64,000 bases of DNA, from positions 1 through 64,000 of the forward strand of contig NZ_QMJY01000018.1 in the NCBI RefSeq assembly GCF_003574395.1, in the 5' to 3' direction. The notes under the pieces were generated by a model, which saw only the letters and a program-made list of their open reading frames with translations, did not search any database and was not told where the DNA came from. This DNA comes from Tabrizicola thermarum (lineage in GTDB: Bacteria > Pseudomonadota > Alphaproteobacteria > Rhodobacterales > Rhodobacteraceae). Below, one piece after another: positions 17,261 through 25,985 of this stretch; position 1 is the stretch's first letter; each line of letters starts with the position of its first letter. Position numbers and translations under genes: made by a program.

Positions 17261-18586
17261 ATGCCACGCCCAAGCGCCAACGACATCACGCAAGACCGGT
17301 TGCCGAAGATCAGCCACGGGCGCGGGGTCTATCTGTGGGATGTGGAGGGGCGGCAGTACATCGACGGTTCGGGCGGGCCGGCGGTGTTTTCCATCGGGCA
17401 TGGCGACCCGCGCGTGAACGCGGCGGTGGCGGCGCAGATGGAGAAGGTGGCCTATGGCTACCGCTATCTGTTTTCCAGCGATCCGCTGGAGGAGATGAGC
17501 GACATGCTGCGCCGCTCTACCGGGCTGGCGGAGATGGTCTACACGACCTCGGGGTCCGAGGCAGTGGAAAGTGCCGTGAAGATCGCGTTGCAGTATCATT
17601 ACGACCGGGGCGATCCGGCGCGGGTCAAATTCATCGCTCGGCGGCGGTCCTGGCACGGCAATACGCTGATGGCGACGGCGCTGTCGGGGTTCGAGGAGCG
17701 GCAGCGCGCCTTTGCCGGGGCCTTGCCGGTGGTCGGGCGGGTGAGTGCGGCCAATGCCTACCGGCTGCCGGAAGGGGTAAGCCGCGAGGGACTGGTTGCC
17801 CATCTGGCGGCCGAGCTGGAGGCAGAGATCCTGCGGCTGGGGCCGGAGACGGTGGCGGGCTTCATCTTCGAGCCGGTGGTGGGGGCTGCGGGCGGGGCCT
17901 TGCCTGCGCCCGAGGGTTACGCGAAGGCGGTGGCCGAGGTCTGCCGCCGCCACGGGGTGCTGGTGATCTGCGACGAGGTGATGTGCGGCTCGGGCCGGAC
18001 CGGGGTCTGGCGGGCGTCGGAAGAGGACGGGATCGCGGCGGACATCATCACCGTGGCGAAGTCGCTGTCGGGGGGCTATCTGCCGCTGGGTGCTGCGATC
18101 TACAGCCGCGAGATCGCAGAGGTGATGGCGGCGGGGCATGGCGGGCCTCTGACCGGGCACACCTATACCGGGCATACCGCCTGTCTTGCGGCGGGTGTGG
18201 CGGTGCAGAAGATCGTGGCGGAAGAGGGGCTGCTGGCGCGCATCCGAGACAAGGGGCCGCGCTGGCAGGCGGAATTGCGGGCGCGGCTGGCGCATCTGCC
18301 GCAGGTGGGCGACGTGCGGGGGCGGGGGTATTTCATCGGGGTGGAAGTGGTGGCGGACCCGGCGACGAAGGCTCCGTTCGAGGCAAGCCTGGGGGTGAAC
18401 GGGCGCATCCGGGCGGAAGGCCTGCGGCGGGGGCTGATCTGCTATCCCTCGGGCGGGAATGCGGACGGGGTGGCGGGGGATACGGTGATCCTGGCCCCGC
18501 CGTTCAATGCCAGCGATGCCGAACTGGACGAGATCGCGGACAAGCTGGTCGCTACGCTGGAGACGGTGCTGAACGGGTTGGCCTAG
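17261..18586 (+). CDS. Class III PLP-dependent aminotransferase
   Basis: 441 residues from an ATG preceded by AGAGGAG. The family pattern is complete: a GVYLWDVEGRQYIDG start, GSEAVESAVK, SWHGNTL, the FEPVVGAAGG and ICDEVMCGSGRTG segments with the PLP-contacting Asp, the Schiff-base lysine in VAKSLSGGYLPLGA, and TGHTYTGHTA. Class III enzymes include omega-transaminases for beta-alanine, taurine, diamines and 2,2-dialkylglycine, using pyruvate or 2-oxoglutarate. The substrate cannot be told; homologues in Rhodobacteraceae are annotated only as aspartate aminotransferase family proteins. It is divergent from sucC and might share its operator array. Cytoplasmic. Confidence 0.88.
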   Translation: MPRPSANDITQDRLPKISHGRGVYLWDVEGRQYIDGSGGPAVFSIGHGDPRVNAAVAAQMEKVAYGYRYLFSSDPLEEMSDMLRRSTGLAEMVYTTSGSEAVESAVKIALQYHYDRGDPARVKFIARRRSWHGNTLMATALSGFEERQRAFAGALPVVGRVSAANAYRLPEGVSREGLVAHLAAELEAEILRLGPETVAGFIFEPVVGAAGGALPAPEGYAKAVAEVCRRHGVLVICDEVMCGSGRTGVWRASEEDGIAADIITVAKSLSGGYLPLGAAIYSREIAEVMAAGHGGPLTGHTYTGHTACLAAGVAVQKIVAEEGLLARIRDKGPRWQAELRARLAHLPQVGDVRGRGYFIGVEVVADPATKAPFEASLGVNGRIRAEGLRRGLICYPSGGNADGVAGDTVILAPPFNASDAELDEIADKLVATLETVLNGLA

Positions 18587-18589
18587 GAG

Positions 18590-18633
18590 CCGGAATTCGT
18601 GCGAATTCCGGTCCGATTTCCGCAGGAAATCGG
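18590..18633. terminator. Twin hairpin terminator
   Basis: Two perfect hairpins in tandem: CCGGAATTCG-tg-CGAATTCCGG (18590-18611) and CCGATTTCC-gca-GGAAATCGG (18613-18633). They sit between the aminotransferase stop (18586) and the stop of the convergent minus-strand gene (18645), so they can serve both transcripts. Confidence 0.75.
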
Positions 18634-18644
18634 CGCCCGGACGA

Positions 18645-19826
18645 TCAGTTCAGGAAGACGGCAAACAGCATCGCATCGCCCTGGACGATGTCACTGAAGT
18701 CGCGCCAGGCCTGGCCGGACATCAGCGGGCCTTTCTCGGCATAGGGCAGCAGGCCCTCGCCCTGGATCCAGGTGATGAGGTCAACGGCGGGCGGGGTCTC
18801 GAAAGCCTTTTTCAGGTTGATCCCGGCCTCGGCCCCGAAGCGCCAGTGCGGGATGAGAAGCTCTCCCTTCAGCGCCTTTTCGGCGTTGGCCAGCACCGCC
18901 TGCCAGCGCGCGCCGGTGCCGGGCGGCATCCGCAGGCCAAGGCCGGAGGTGTGGGTATCGTTCGGCACCCATTCGCCGGTGTTGTCGGTTTCCAGCGTGA
19001 CGAGCGACCAGAAGCGGCGGTTCTCCTGGATCATCGACAGGAAGTGGCCGTAGGCATCCTGGGCGAGGGCCTTGTCCGGGGTGTTCGAGAGGGCGCCCAA
19101 GACCATCGCGGCGCGGTCGACCTGGCGGCCGAACATCATGTCCATCGCGTTGTTCGGCGGCGTGGTGCCCCAAAGGGCATAGATCTGTTTCGACGAATCG
19201 AGGACGCGCTGGATCGCGGGTTCGGGGTCGTAGGCAAGCGCGGTGGAGGCGAAGCCGGAGAGGAAATGGGTGTAGGCGGCCAGCCAGGCGGCATCGGCGG
19301 TGTCGAAGGTGATGACCGGGTCTTCGACCGCGACGCCCATGCCCCGGCGGCCGCCGAGGGCCATGTCGGTGACTTCGGCGAGGTCTTCTCCCGCATCACG
19401 GGTGCCGTTGGCGTTGATGTCGAACCAGAGGTCGCTGACGCGGATCGGCAGGGCGAAGGGCTTGTCGCCCAATCGGGCCAGTGCCGCGCGTGAGGCCTCC
19501 ATGTCGGCGTCGAGATTGCGGATCAGCGCGGTGAAATCGGCGGCCTGGAAGGGGATGGCGTCGGGGTTTTCCGGGATCGGCAGGCGCAGGATCGGCAGTT
19601 CCGACCAGTCGGCCTTGACCCCGGTCTTCCAGCGAAGTTGCAGGGCCTGTTCGATCCCGCCGAGGAAGTGGAGCCCGGCCAGGGCGAAGAGGTCCTCGTT
19701 GGTGGGCGAGGGCAGGGCTGCGAGGCGCGTCTCGGTCGCGGAAAGGCCGGTGCGAGCGATTTCCTCGGAGAGGGTCTCGGCGGCGGCGGGGGTGGCGAGG
19801 AGCAGGGCGAGGGCAAGCGTACGCAT
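18645..19826 (-). CDS. Secreted or periplasmic protein of unknown function
   Basis: 393 residues with a signal peptide (MRTLALALLLATPAAAETL, cut after AAA). The mature protein is mostly helical, contains DINANGTRDAGED, which looks like a single calcium-binding loop, and has many conserved-looking Trp residues (WFDIN, WIQGEGLLPYAE). I do not recognise the family; the length and Trp pattern suggest a conserved Rhodobacterales periplasmic protein. Convergent with the aminotransferase gene and divergent from the glycosyltransferase gene at 19947. Its start is the only ATG giving a signal peptide. Confidence 0.75.
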   Translation of the reverse strand: MRTLALALLLATPAAAETLSEEIARTGLSATETRLAALPSPTNEDLFALAGLHFLGGIEQALQLRWKTGVKADWSELPILRLPIPENPDAIPFQAADFTALIRNLDADMEASRAALARLGDKPFALPIRVSDLWFDINANGTRDAGEDLAEVTDMALGGRRGMGVAVEDPVITFDTADAAWLAAYTHFLSGFASTALAYDPEPAIQRVLDSSKQIYALWGTTPPNNAMDMMFGRQVDRAAMVLGALSNTPDKALAQDAYGHFLSMIQENRRFWSLVTLETDNTGEWVPNDTHTSGLGLRMPPGTGARWQAVLANAEKALKGELLIPHWRFGAEAGINLKKAFETPPAVDLITWIQGEGLLPYAEKGPLMSGQAWRDFSDIVQGDAMLFAVFLN

Positions 19827-19946
19827 GGGGGGCCTCCTGTATCGGCGGGGGCGAGTGTGAAGTCGCTTGCGGATGGGCGCAAGTCGGGTTGCCCGGAACC
19901 TTCGGGTGATCTTTACCGGTTCGGGACGGCTGGCTAAAGGTCGGGG

Positions 19947-20810
19947 ATGCGCCATGTCATCACACTGTCGACGATCCCGCCGCGCTTTGGCAGCCTTGGA
20001 CCCACGCTGCTTTCGCTGCGAGCGCAATCTTCGCGGCCCGAGGCGATCGAGGTTTACATTCCGAAAGGCTATCGCCGATTTCCCGACTGGGGCGGCGGGT
20101 TGCCGGAGGTGCCCGAGGGGGTGAGGATCGTCCGCTCGGACGAGGATCATGGGCCTGCCACGAAGATCCTGCCGGCGGCGCAGGCCTATCGCGGGCAGGA
20201 GGTCGAGCTTCTGTATGTCGATGACGACCACGTCTACGGGCGGGACTGGGCGGCGAAGTCGCTTGCGCTGCGAAAGGCGCATCCCGAGGCTGTCATCTGC
20301 GCCGGGGCCACGACGGTCGACAGGTTGGGGGTGCGCTGGAAGGCGAAGGAGCCGCTGCCCCGAGCGGTCCTTGCGCCACCCCATGCGCTGCAACTCGGGT
20401 TCCAGCTGCGGCTTGCCCTGTTCCGGCTTCGCGGCGGCAAGGTGACGGCCAGGGCGCTTTTCCCGCGGTTCCGCAAGGTCGAAAGCTCGGGCTATGCCGA
20501 CATCGCCGAGGGCTATGCGGGGGTCGGCATCCGGCCGGACTTCCTGGATGACGCGGCCTATGCGATCCCGGCCGTCGTCTGGGCGGTCGATGACGTCTGG
20601 CTGTCGGGTCACTATGCGCGGCGGGGCATACCGGTCTGGGCGGACAGGGAGCTGAACCTGGCGCGGGCGGTGCTGCAGTCGTCGCGGGCCGAGGCGTTGA
20701 ACCGGGCGGTGATCGACGGGGCGGGGCGGGATGCGGCGAACCGGGCCTGCATCGACCACATGCGGCGGACCTACGGGATCTGGGGCGGGGTTGCGACCCA
20801 GAGCACCTGA
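19947..20810 (+). CDS. Glycosyltransferase-like protein
   Basis: 287 residues. MRHVITLSTIPPRF at the N-terminus and ELLYVDDDHVYG near residue 90 give the GT-A pattern: an N-terminal beta strand, then a DDD metal/nucleotide-sugar motif. AVDDVWLSGHYARRGI near residue 215 corresponds to the later acidic-residue region of these proteins. Proteins of this type occur in Rhodobacteraceae as orphan family 2-like glycosyltransferases. Donor and acceptor are unknown. Its 3' end overlaps the convergent methyltransferase gene by 40 bp. Confidence 0.65.
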   Translation: MRHVITLSTIPPRFGSLGPTLLSLRAQSSRPEAIEVYIPKGYRRFPDWGGGLPEVPEGVRIVRSDEDHGPATKILPAAQAYRGQEVELLYVDDDHVYGRDWAAKSLALRKAHPEAVICAGATTVDRLGVRWKAKEPLPRAVLAPPHALQLGFQLRLALFRLRGGKVTARALFPRFRKVESSGYADIAEGYAGVGIRPDFLDDAAYAIPAVVWAVDDVWLSGHYARRGIPVWADRELNLARAVLQSSRAEALNRAVIDGAGRDAANRACIDHMRRTYGIWGGVATQST

Positions 20811-21436
20811 CCGCGCGGCAAGAGCATCGGGCTGCGGGTCGGGGTGAAGCCGGCGGACCGGATGGTACCGAGGACGCTGCTTTCCGGAACATGGTAGGGC
20901 GGGCGGTCGGGGTGGGTGACGACGCCGTCGGGTTGTCGCGCCGGGCCGGAGGCGTCGGAGAGGAACACAGTGAAGAGCACGCTTCGCATCAGCGGGAAGC
21001 GGCGGAGGTTCGTCAGCGCGGTGGCGAGGTCGGCGTGGGGGAGGTGGGTGAAGACGCCGAAGGCGATGGCGAGCGTGATCGTGTCGGGGATGCCGGGAAA
21101 GGCGAACCGGGCGTCCTCGATCAGGTGGTCTTCGGGGAGGCGCGCGGGGTCGGGGAGTTCGGTGAGCCGCCCGTGGCGCATCAGGGCGAGGGAGGCGTCG
21201 GTGCCCCAGTAGTGGCCGGGTCTGAGGTATGGGACGGCCTTGTGCCCCAGACGCAGCGCGCCGCAACCGATGTCGAGGAGGTGGTCCTCGGGGGTCATGC
21301 CCTGGCTGAGGAGGGCCTGCATCTGGACACGGGCGGTCTCGTCCCAGCGGCCACCGACGATGTCGCGGTGGCGGCCCCTGGCGATGGCCTCGTCATAGAA
21401 GCCGGGGGCGAGGTAGGGGGACTTAAGGCGGGTCAG
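20771..21436 (-). CDS. SAM-dependent class I methyltransferase
   Basis: The catalytic domain is clear: HLLDIGCGALRLGHKAVPYL is the SAM-binding loop, GTDASLAL the acidic end of strand 2, and FGVFTHLPHADL the post-strand-4 segment. The first ATG is at 21322, but the frame stays open upstream and encodes FYDEAIARGRHRDIVGGRWD, a typical N-terminus for this family, so the true start is probably earlier, perhaps the CTG at 21436 that overlaps the upstream stop codon. The acceptor is unknown. It forms a pair with the glycosyltransferase at 19947, tail to tail. Confidence 0.65.
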   Translation of the reverse strand: MTRLKSPYLAPGFYDEAIARGRHRDIVGGRWDETARVQMQALLSQGMTPEDHLLDIGCGALRLGHKAVPYLRPGHYWGTDASLALMRHGRLTELPDPARLPEDHLIEDARFAFPGIPDTITLAIAFGVFTHLPHADLATALTNLRRFPLMRSVLFTVFLSDASGPARQPDGVVTHPDRPPYHVPESSVLGTIRSAGFTPTRSPMLLPRGQVLWVATPPQIP

Positions 21437-21603
21437 GCCTTGTCGCCCTTCTTCGCGGCGGCGGCGGCCTTCATGCGGGCGAGGAGCTGTTCCTGGGTCT
21501 CGCGCGGGGGCTTGACCGCCTTGGGCGCGCCTTTCTGGGCGTGGTCGGGGCCGCGAAGGGTGCTGCGGGCACCCTTGGGGTTGCCGGATTTCGAGTAGTC
21601 CAT
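21433..21603 (-). CDS. Small basic conserved hypothetical protein
   Basis: 56 residues starting MDYSKSGNPKG, with a Lys/Ala-rich helical C-terminus (MKAAAAAKKGDKA). The clean start at 21603 after GGGACCC-type DNA and the charged composition suggest a small cytoplasmic protein seen widely in Rhodobacteraceae; function unknown. Its stop codon overlaps the likely start of the methyltransferase gene. Confidence 0.6.
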   Translation of the reverse strand: MDYSKSGNPKGARSTLRGPDHAQKGAPKAVKPPRETQEQLLARMKAAAAAKKGDKA

Positions 21604-21770
21604 GGGGTGGGTCCCTTCGGGGGTGGTCTGGCCCCTGGGGATGCCGGATTCGGGGGGCGGGGGCAAGGGGGCTTGTCGCGCGCCGCGCGCGGCGCGGTCA
21701 ATGGGGCTAGGGAAATCAAGGGTTTGGGCGTGGGCATTTACCGGCTGTTAGGATTTCGACGGGCGCCTCC

Positions 21771-22165
21771 CACCCCCCTCCCCTCCCCACCGGGGGGGGA
21801 CGCGCCTTGCCGTGCGGTTGGTTCCGGCGGTCAGGGGGTGCGCCTGGGCCCGGGGGAGGATGCCTCCGGCGGGAGTATTTGGGAAAAGAGCAAGAGCCGG
21901 TACGACGCGCCAGGGTTTTCCGAGGGCGCCGGGCGCCGCACCGGGCCCTGCACCGGGCATCAGCGGACCCGCATTGCGGCCTCCCCGCGACCTTCCCCTC
22001 CCCACCGGGGGAGGGGATTTGCCGTCCGGGTCTTCCTGGCGGTCATCTGGCGCGCCTGGCGCGTCGGCGGGATGCCTCCGGCGGGAGTATTTGGGAAAGG
22101 GCAAGGGCAGGCAGGGCGCAGCAGGGTGTTCCGAGGGCATCGGGAACCGCACCGGGCCTGTGGGG
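21771..22165. repeat. Two degenerate tandem copies of a compound intergenic repeat
   Basis: The stretch from 21667 to 22264 has no gene. Within it, a unit of about 213 bp occurs twice: a CCCTCCCCACCGG hairpin (21781 and 21996), then a spacer, then GATGCCTCCGGCGGGAGTAT (from 21859 and 22071), then TTCCGAGGGC and CCGCACCGGG boxes. Component distances are 215 and 212 bp. It is a nested array of two dispersed repeat families, not a coding region. Confidence 0.65.
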
Positions 22166-22264
22166 CAAGTCTTCGATGAGGGCCGGATCTGCGGGTCGGG
22201 TGGGGCGATCCGGTCGCGGCGCATCCGGGGGCGGCTGGTCGAGATGCCAGAGGATGCCGGGCAT

Positions 22265-22290
22265 GAAAAAGGGCGCGCCGAGGCGCACCC
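22265..22290 (-). terminator. mdh intrinsic terminator
   Basis: On the minus strand, GGGTGCGCC-TC-GGCGCGCCC is followed by TTTTTC. This is the clearest Rho-independent terminator in the window, 32 bp after the mdh stop codon, and is preceded by a GTAGGTCGG hairpin (22300-22318). Confidence 0.8.
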
Positions 22291-22321
22291 TTGGGAGCCG
22301 GTCTGAAGTCCGACCTACAGA

Positions 22322-23293
<972 letters not shown>

Positions 23294-23360
23294 CTATGGG
23301 GTGAATCGGGGGTTGGGTAGCCGCTTATCGGGCGTGAGTCCAGCACCGGAATGGGGTTCA

Positions 23361-23425
23361 GTATACCATGGTATGCGAAATTTTGCAGCTTTCGGTCGTC
23401 GGGTGGAGGCGTTAGCGGTAACGCC
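23361..23425. promoter_or_regulatory. Palindromes in the mdh / TauE-permease gap
   Basis: Two elements: ATACCATGGTAT (23363-23374), a perfect 12-bp palindrome 79 bp upstream of mdh, and GGCGTTA-gcgg-TAACGCC (23408-23425), a perfect 7-bp inverted repeat 14 bp upstream of the TauE start. The first has the ATAC..GTAT form usual for GntR-family sites; the second has a LacI-family-like core also found before suc and sdh. Regulator assignments are inference. Confidence 0.5.
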
Positions 23426-23438
23426 AGCGGAGGGCGGC

Positions 23439-24188
23439 ATGGCGGATATCTGGTTCTGGCTGGCGGCGGTGGTTGCGGCGGCGATGGTGGGGTTGGGCAA
23501 GGGCGGGGTCCCGATCGTGGGGATGCTGGCGGTGCCGGTGATGGCGCTGGTGATGAACCCGATCGTCGCGGCGGGGATGCTGTTGCCGGTCTTCGTGGTG
23601 TCGGACGCCTTCGGGCTTTACGCCTATCGCCGGGAGTTCGACCGGCGGGTGCTGGCGATCGTGGTGCCGGGGGCGATCCTGGGCATCGGGATCGGCTGGG
23701 CCACGGCCTCGGTGGTGCCGGAGGCGGCGGTGACGTTGCTGGTGGGCGTGATCGGGCTGGCCTTTGCGCTGACCCTGATCCTGCGGCGTCCGGTCGGGGG
23801 CGCGCGGAAGCGGGCGGAGGTGGTGCCGGGTCTGTTCTGGGGCGCCGTGACGGGGTTCACGAGCTTCGTCAGCCACGCGGGCGCCCCGCCCTATCAGGTC
23901 TATACCCTGCCGCTGGGGATGCCGAAGGCGGTATTTGCCGGGACCTCGACGATTGCCTTCGCGATCATCAATGCGGTGAAGCTGGTGCCCTATTACGCGC
24001 TGGGCCAGCTGAACCCCGGCAATCTGAAGATGGCGGCGGTGCTGGCGGTACCGGCGGTGGTTGCGGTGTTCGCGGGCGTGCGGCTGGTCCGGCGGATGCC
24101 GGAAAAGCTGTTCTTTCAGGCCGTGACCTGGGCGCTTTTGCTGATCTCGCTGAAGCTGATCCGGGACGGGGTTTCGGGGCTGATCTGA
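23439..24188 (+). CDS. TauE/SafE family sulfite exporter-like permease
   Basis: 249 residues, seven to eight membrane helices. The start MADIWFWLAAVV follows a GGAGGG site at 23439; longer upstream frames are antisense to mdh and rejected. Typical TauE repeats: GLGKGGVPIVGMLAVPVM near residue 25 and FTSFVSHAGAPPYQVY near 140, each with the conserved Gly/Pro. Family members move sulfite or other organosulfonate breakdown products. No sulfonate genes are nearby, so the substrate is open. It sits head to head with mdh. Confidence 0.85.
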   Translation: MADIWFWLAAVVAAAMVGLGKGGVPIVGMLAVPVMALVMNPIVAAGMLLPVFVVSDAFGLYAYRREFDRRVLAIVVPGAILGIGIGWATASVVPEAAVTLLVGVIGLAFALTLILRRPVGGARKRAEVVPGLFWGAVTGFTSFVSHAGAPPYQVYTLPLGMPKAVFAGTSTIAFAIINAVKLVPYYALGQLNPGNLKMAAVLAVPAVVAVFAGVRLVRRMPEKLFFQAVTWALLLISLKLIRDGVSGLI

Positions 24189-24270
24189 CCCGGATCCTGC
24201 GGGATCGGTGCTGGCCGGGCTGTGTCCGGTCGTCGGCCGTGCAATGCTGCCGGGGAGGGCCCGCCCCCCA

Positions 24271-24302
24271 CCCTCTCCCTCCCCCACGGAGGGGGGAGGG
24301 GA
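24271..24302. repeat. CCCTCCCCC hairpin repeat
   Basis: CCCTCCCCC and GGGGGGAGGG pair around ACGGA. Same G/C-run family as at 10135 and in the 21.8-22.0 kb array. It lies between the permease stop and the small Ada-domain gene. Confidence 0.55.
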
Positions 24303-24337
24303 TCGAGATGCGCCGGGGCCTGGTCAGGAGTTTGCCG

Positions 24338-24595
24338 ATGCTGCCCGATGCCGATGTGCTTTACGCATTGCTTGCCGCCCGGGACGGGCGCTTTGCCGGG
24401 CAGGCGTTCGTCTGCGTCATGACGACCGGGATCTTCTGCCGGATGACCTGCCCGGCGCGGACGCCGTTGCGGAAGAACGTGGCGTTCCGCGCGACGGTTG
24501 CGGAGTGCGAGGCGGCGGGTTTTCGCGCCTGCAGACGGTGCCGGCCTCAGGCGGGGTCGCCCCCGGCCGGGAGGTCTTCGGTCAGCGCCTCGTAG
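24338..24595 (+). CDS. Stand-alone Ada-type zinc-binding domain protein
   Basis: 85 residues after an AGGAG site. It is the N-terminal methylphosphotriester domain of Ada/AlkA repair regulators with nothing after it: ALLAARDGRFAGQAFV, TTGIFCRMTCPARTP and FRACRRCRP. The zinc ligands are Cys34, Cys38, Cys65 and Cys68, with the same spacing as Cys38, 42, 69 and 72 of E. coli Ada. The AraC-type DNA-binding and methyltransferase domains are absent; the gene overlaps the convergent gene by 49 bp. It might accept methyl groups from DNA phosphotriesters as a small sensor, or be a leftover of a larger ada gene. A normal ribosome binding site argues for use. Confidence 0.75.
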   Translation: MLPDADVLYALLAARDGRFAGQAFVCVMTTGIFCRMTCPARTPLRKNVAFRATVAECEAAGFRACRRCRPQAGSPPAGRSSVSAS

Positions 24596-24858
24596 TTCGA
24601 GCCCGAGGCCATCAGGCACATCCGTCCGTCCGGCAGGGTCAGCGTGATGGACCAGGTGCCGGTGGCGTCGGAGGCGAAAAGCTCCATCACCGCGGCCTGA
24701 CCGGCGATTCCGATCGAGCGGCGGGTTTCGCCGTAGCGGTCGGCGAGGAGGGCGGTCACCGCCTCGCGGCTGTCGCATTGCGGGGCGCCATGGGCGATGT
24801 CGGCGGCGGCGAGCATCGCGGCGAGGCCGAAGGAGAGGGCGAACATCTGCTGGGTCAT
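24547..24858 (-). CDS. Small periplasmic protein of unknown function
   Basis: 103 residues with a signal peptide (MTQQMFALSFGLAAMLAAAD, cut near AHG-A). The mature part begins APQCDSREAVTALLADRYGE and has SIGIAGQAAVMELFASD and WSITLTLPDGRMCLM, with two cysteines that could form a disulfide. I recognise this pattern only as a conserved Rhodobacteraceae protein of unknown role. Convergent with the Ada-domain gene. Confidence 0.7.
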   Translation of the reverse strand: MTQQMFALSFGLAAMLAAADIAHGAPQCDSREAVTALLADRYGETRRSIGIAGQAAVMELFASDATGTWSITLTLPDGRMCLMASGSNYEALTEDLPAGGDPA

Positions 24859-25047
24859 GCGCGGGCCTTTCTGGCTTTGGGACGGCTCACAGGCTGCCGG
24901 GGGCCGGCTGACAGGCGGTTAACGGAGCGGACGGAGAGGGCGGCGGGACAGCGGCCGGGGAGGGCGGAACGGCCCTTCCTGCGGGGCAGGAATTTCTGCG
25001 CTGCGGCGAAAATGGGCTTGCCGTTTGTGTCCGATCCGTGCTTTCAA

Positions 25048-25064
25048 GCGCAAGAATGTTGCGC
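25048..25064. promoter_or_regulatory. GCGCAA-N5-TTGCGC inverted repeat before mcl2
   Basis: A perfect 6-bp inverted repeat 12 bp upstream of the mcl2 start codon, immediately before the AGAGG ribosome binding site. Its position could block transcription or translation if bound. A partly similar TTGCAAAATTGCGC lies before ccr at about 44161. The regulator is unknown. Confidence 0.35.
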
Positions 25065-25076
25065 AGAGGTGAGTCG

Positions 25077-25949
25077 ATGGCCAAGAGCCTTGCCCGTCCC
25101 TATCGGTCAGTCCTGTATATCCCGGCCTCGAAGGAGCGGGCGCTGGAGAAGGCGCGGGACCTGGCCGCGGATGCGATCATCTTCGATCTGGAGGATGCGG
25201 TGGCGCCGGAAGAGAAGGTCCGGGCGCGGGAGCTGCTGAGCGAGGTCCTGGCGGGCACGGACTATGGGCGGCGGGTGCGACTCGTGCGGGTGAATGGCCT
25301 TGGGACCGAGTGGGTGGACGGCGACCTTGCGGCGTTCCGGGCGCATCCGGGGGTGGATGCGGTGCTGCTGCCCAAGGTGAATGGTCCGGCGGATCTGGAC
25401 GCGGTGGCGGGTCGGGTGCAGGCGCCTCTTTGGGCGATGATGGAGACGGCGAAGGGCTGCCTGAACGCGGGCGCGATTGCGGCGCATCCCCGGCTGGAGG
25501 GGATGGTGATGGGAACGAACGACCTGGCGAAGGAGCTGGGCGCGCGGCACCGCAGCGACCGGCTGCCGCTGATGGCGTCGCTGGGGGCCTGTGTGATGGC
25601 GGCGCGGGCGGAGAGCAAGGTCATCGTGGACGGGGTGTTCAACGCCTTCAGGGACGAGGCGGGCCTGCGGGTGGAATGCGAGCAGGGCCGCGACATGGGG
25701 TTCGACGGCAAGACGCTGATCCATCCCGCACAGCTGGACATCGCAAACGCGGTCTTTGCGCCGTCCGAGGAGGAGGTGGCCCTGGCCCGGCGGATGATCT
25801 CGGCCTATCGCGAGGCGCGGGCGCGGGGCGAGGGGGTGGCGGTGCTGGACGGGCGGATCGTCGAGAACCTGCATGTGGCCAGCGCCGAGGCGCTGATCGG
25901 CAAGGCCGAGACAATTGCGGCGCAGTCGATTGCGGCGGCGGCGGAATGA
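25077..25949 (+). CDS. mcl2: (3S)-malyl-CoA thioesterase (Mcl2-type)
   Basis: HpcH/HpaI-CitE fold lyase family. 290 residues. SVLYIPASKERALEKA at the N-terminus, FDLEDAVAPEEK, the acidic metal ligand in MMETAKGCLNA and the Asp in MGTNDLAKEL define the TIM-barrel active site. Two paralogues exist in R. sphaeroides: Mcl1, a malyl-CoA lyase of about 318 residues, and Mcl2, which hydrolyses (S)-malyl-CoA to malate and CoA and is shorter. The length and its position next to mch and sdh match mcl2. It makes net malate synthesis from glyoxylate and acetyl-CoA irreversible in the ethylmalonyl-CoA pathway. Discrimination from lyase rests on length and synteny, not on catalytic residues. Confidence 0.78.
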   Translation: MAKSLARPYRSVLYIPASKERALEKARDLAADAIIFDLEDAVAPEEKVRARELLSEVLAGTDYGRRVRLVRVNGLGTEWVDGDLAAFRAHPGVDAVLLPKVNGPADLDAVAGRVQAPLWAMMETAKGCLNAGAIAAHPRLEGMVMGTNDLAKELGARHRSDRLPLMASLGACVMAARAESKVIVDGVFNAFRDEAGLRVECEQGRDMGFDGKTLIHPAQLDIANAVFAPSEEEVALARRMISAYREARARGEGVAVLDGRIVENLHVASAEALIGKAETIAAQSIAAAAE

Positions 25950-25985
25950 CGGCAGTGTGGCGCCCGCAACCGATGGAGGGCAGCA

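Noticed and set aside
25077-25949. Malyl-CoA lyase Mcl1 or citrate lyase beta chain
   Set aside because: Length of 290 residues and location next to mch and sdh match the thioesterase Mcl2; no citrate lyase alpha or gamma genes nearby. Not strictly excluded.
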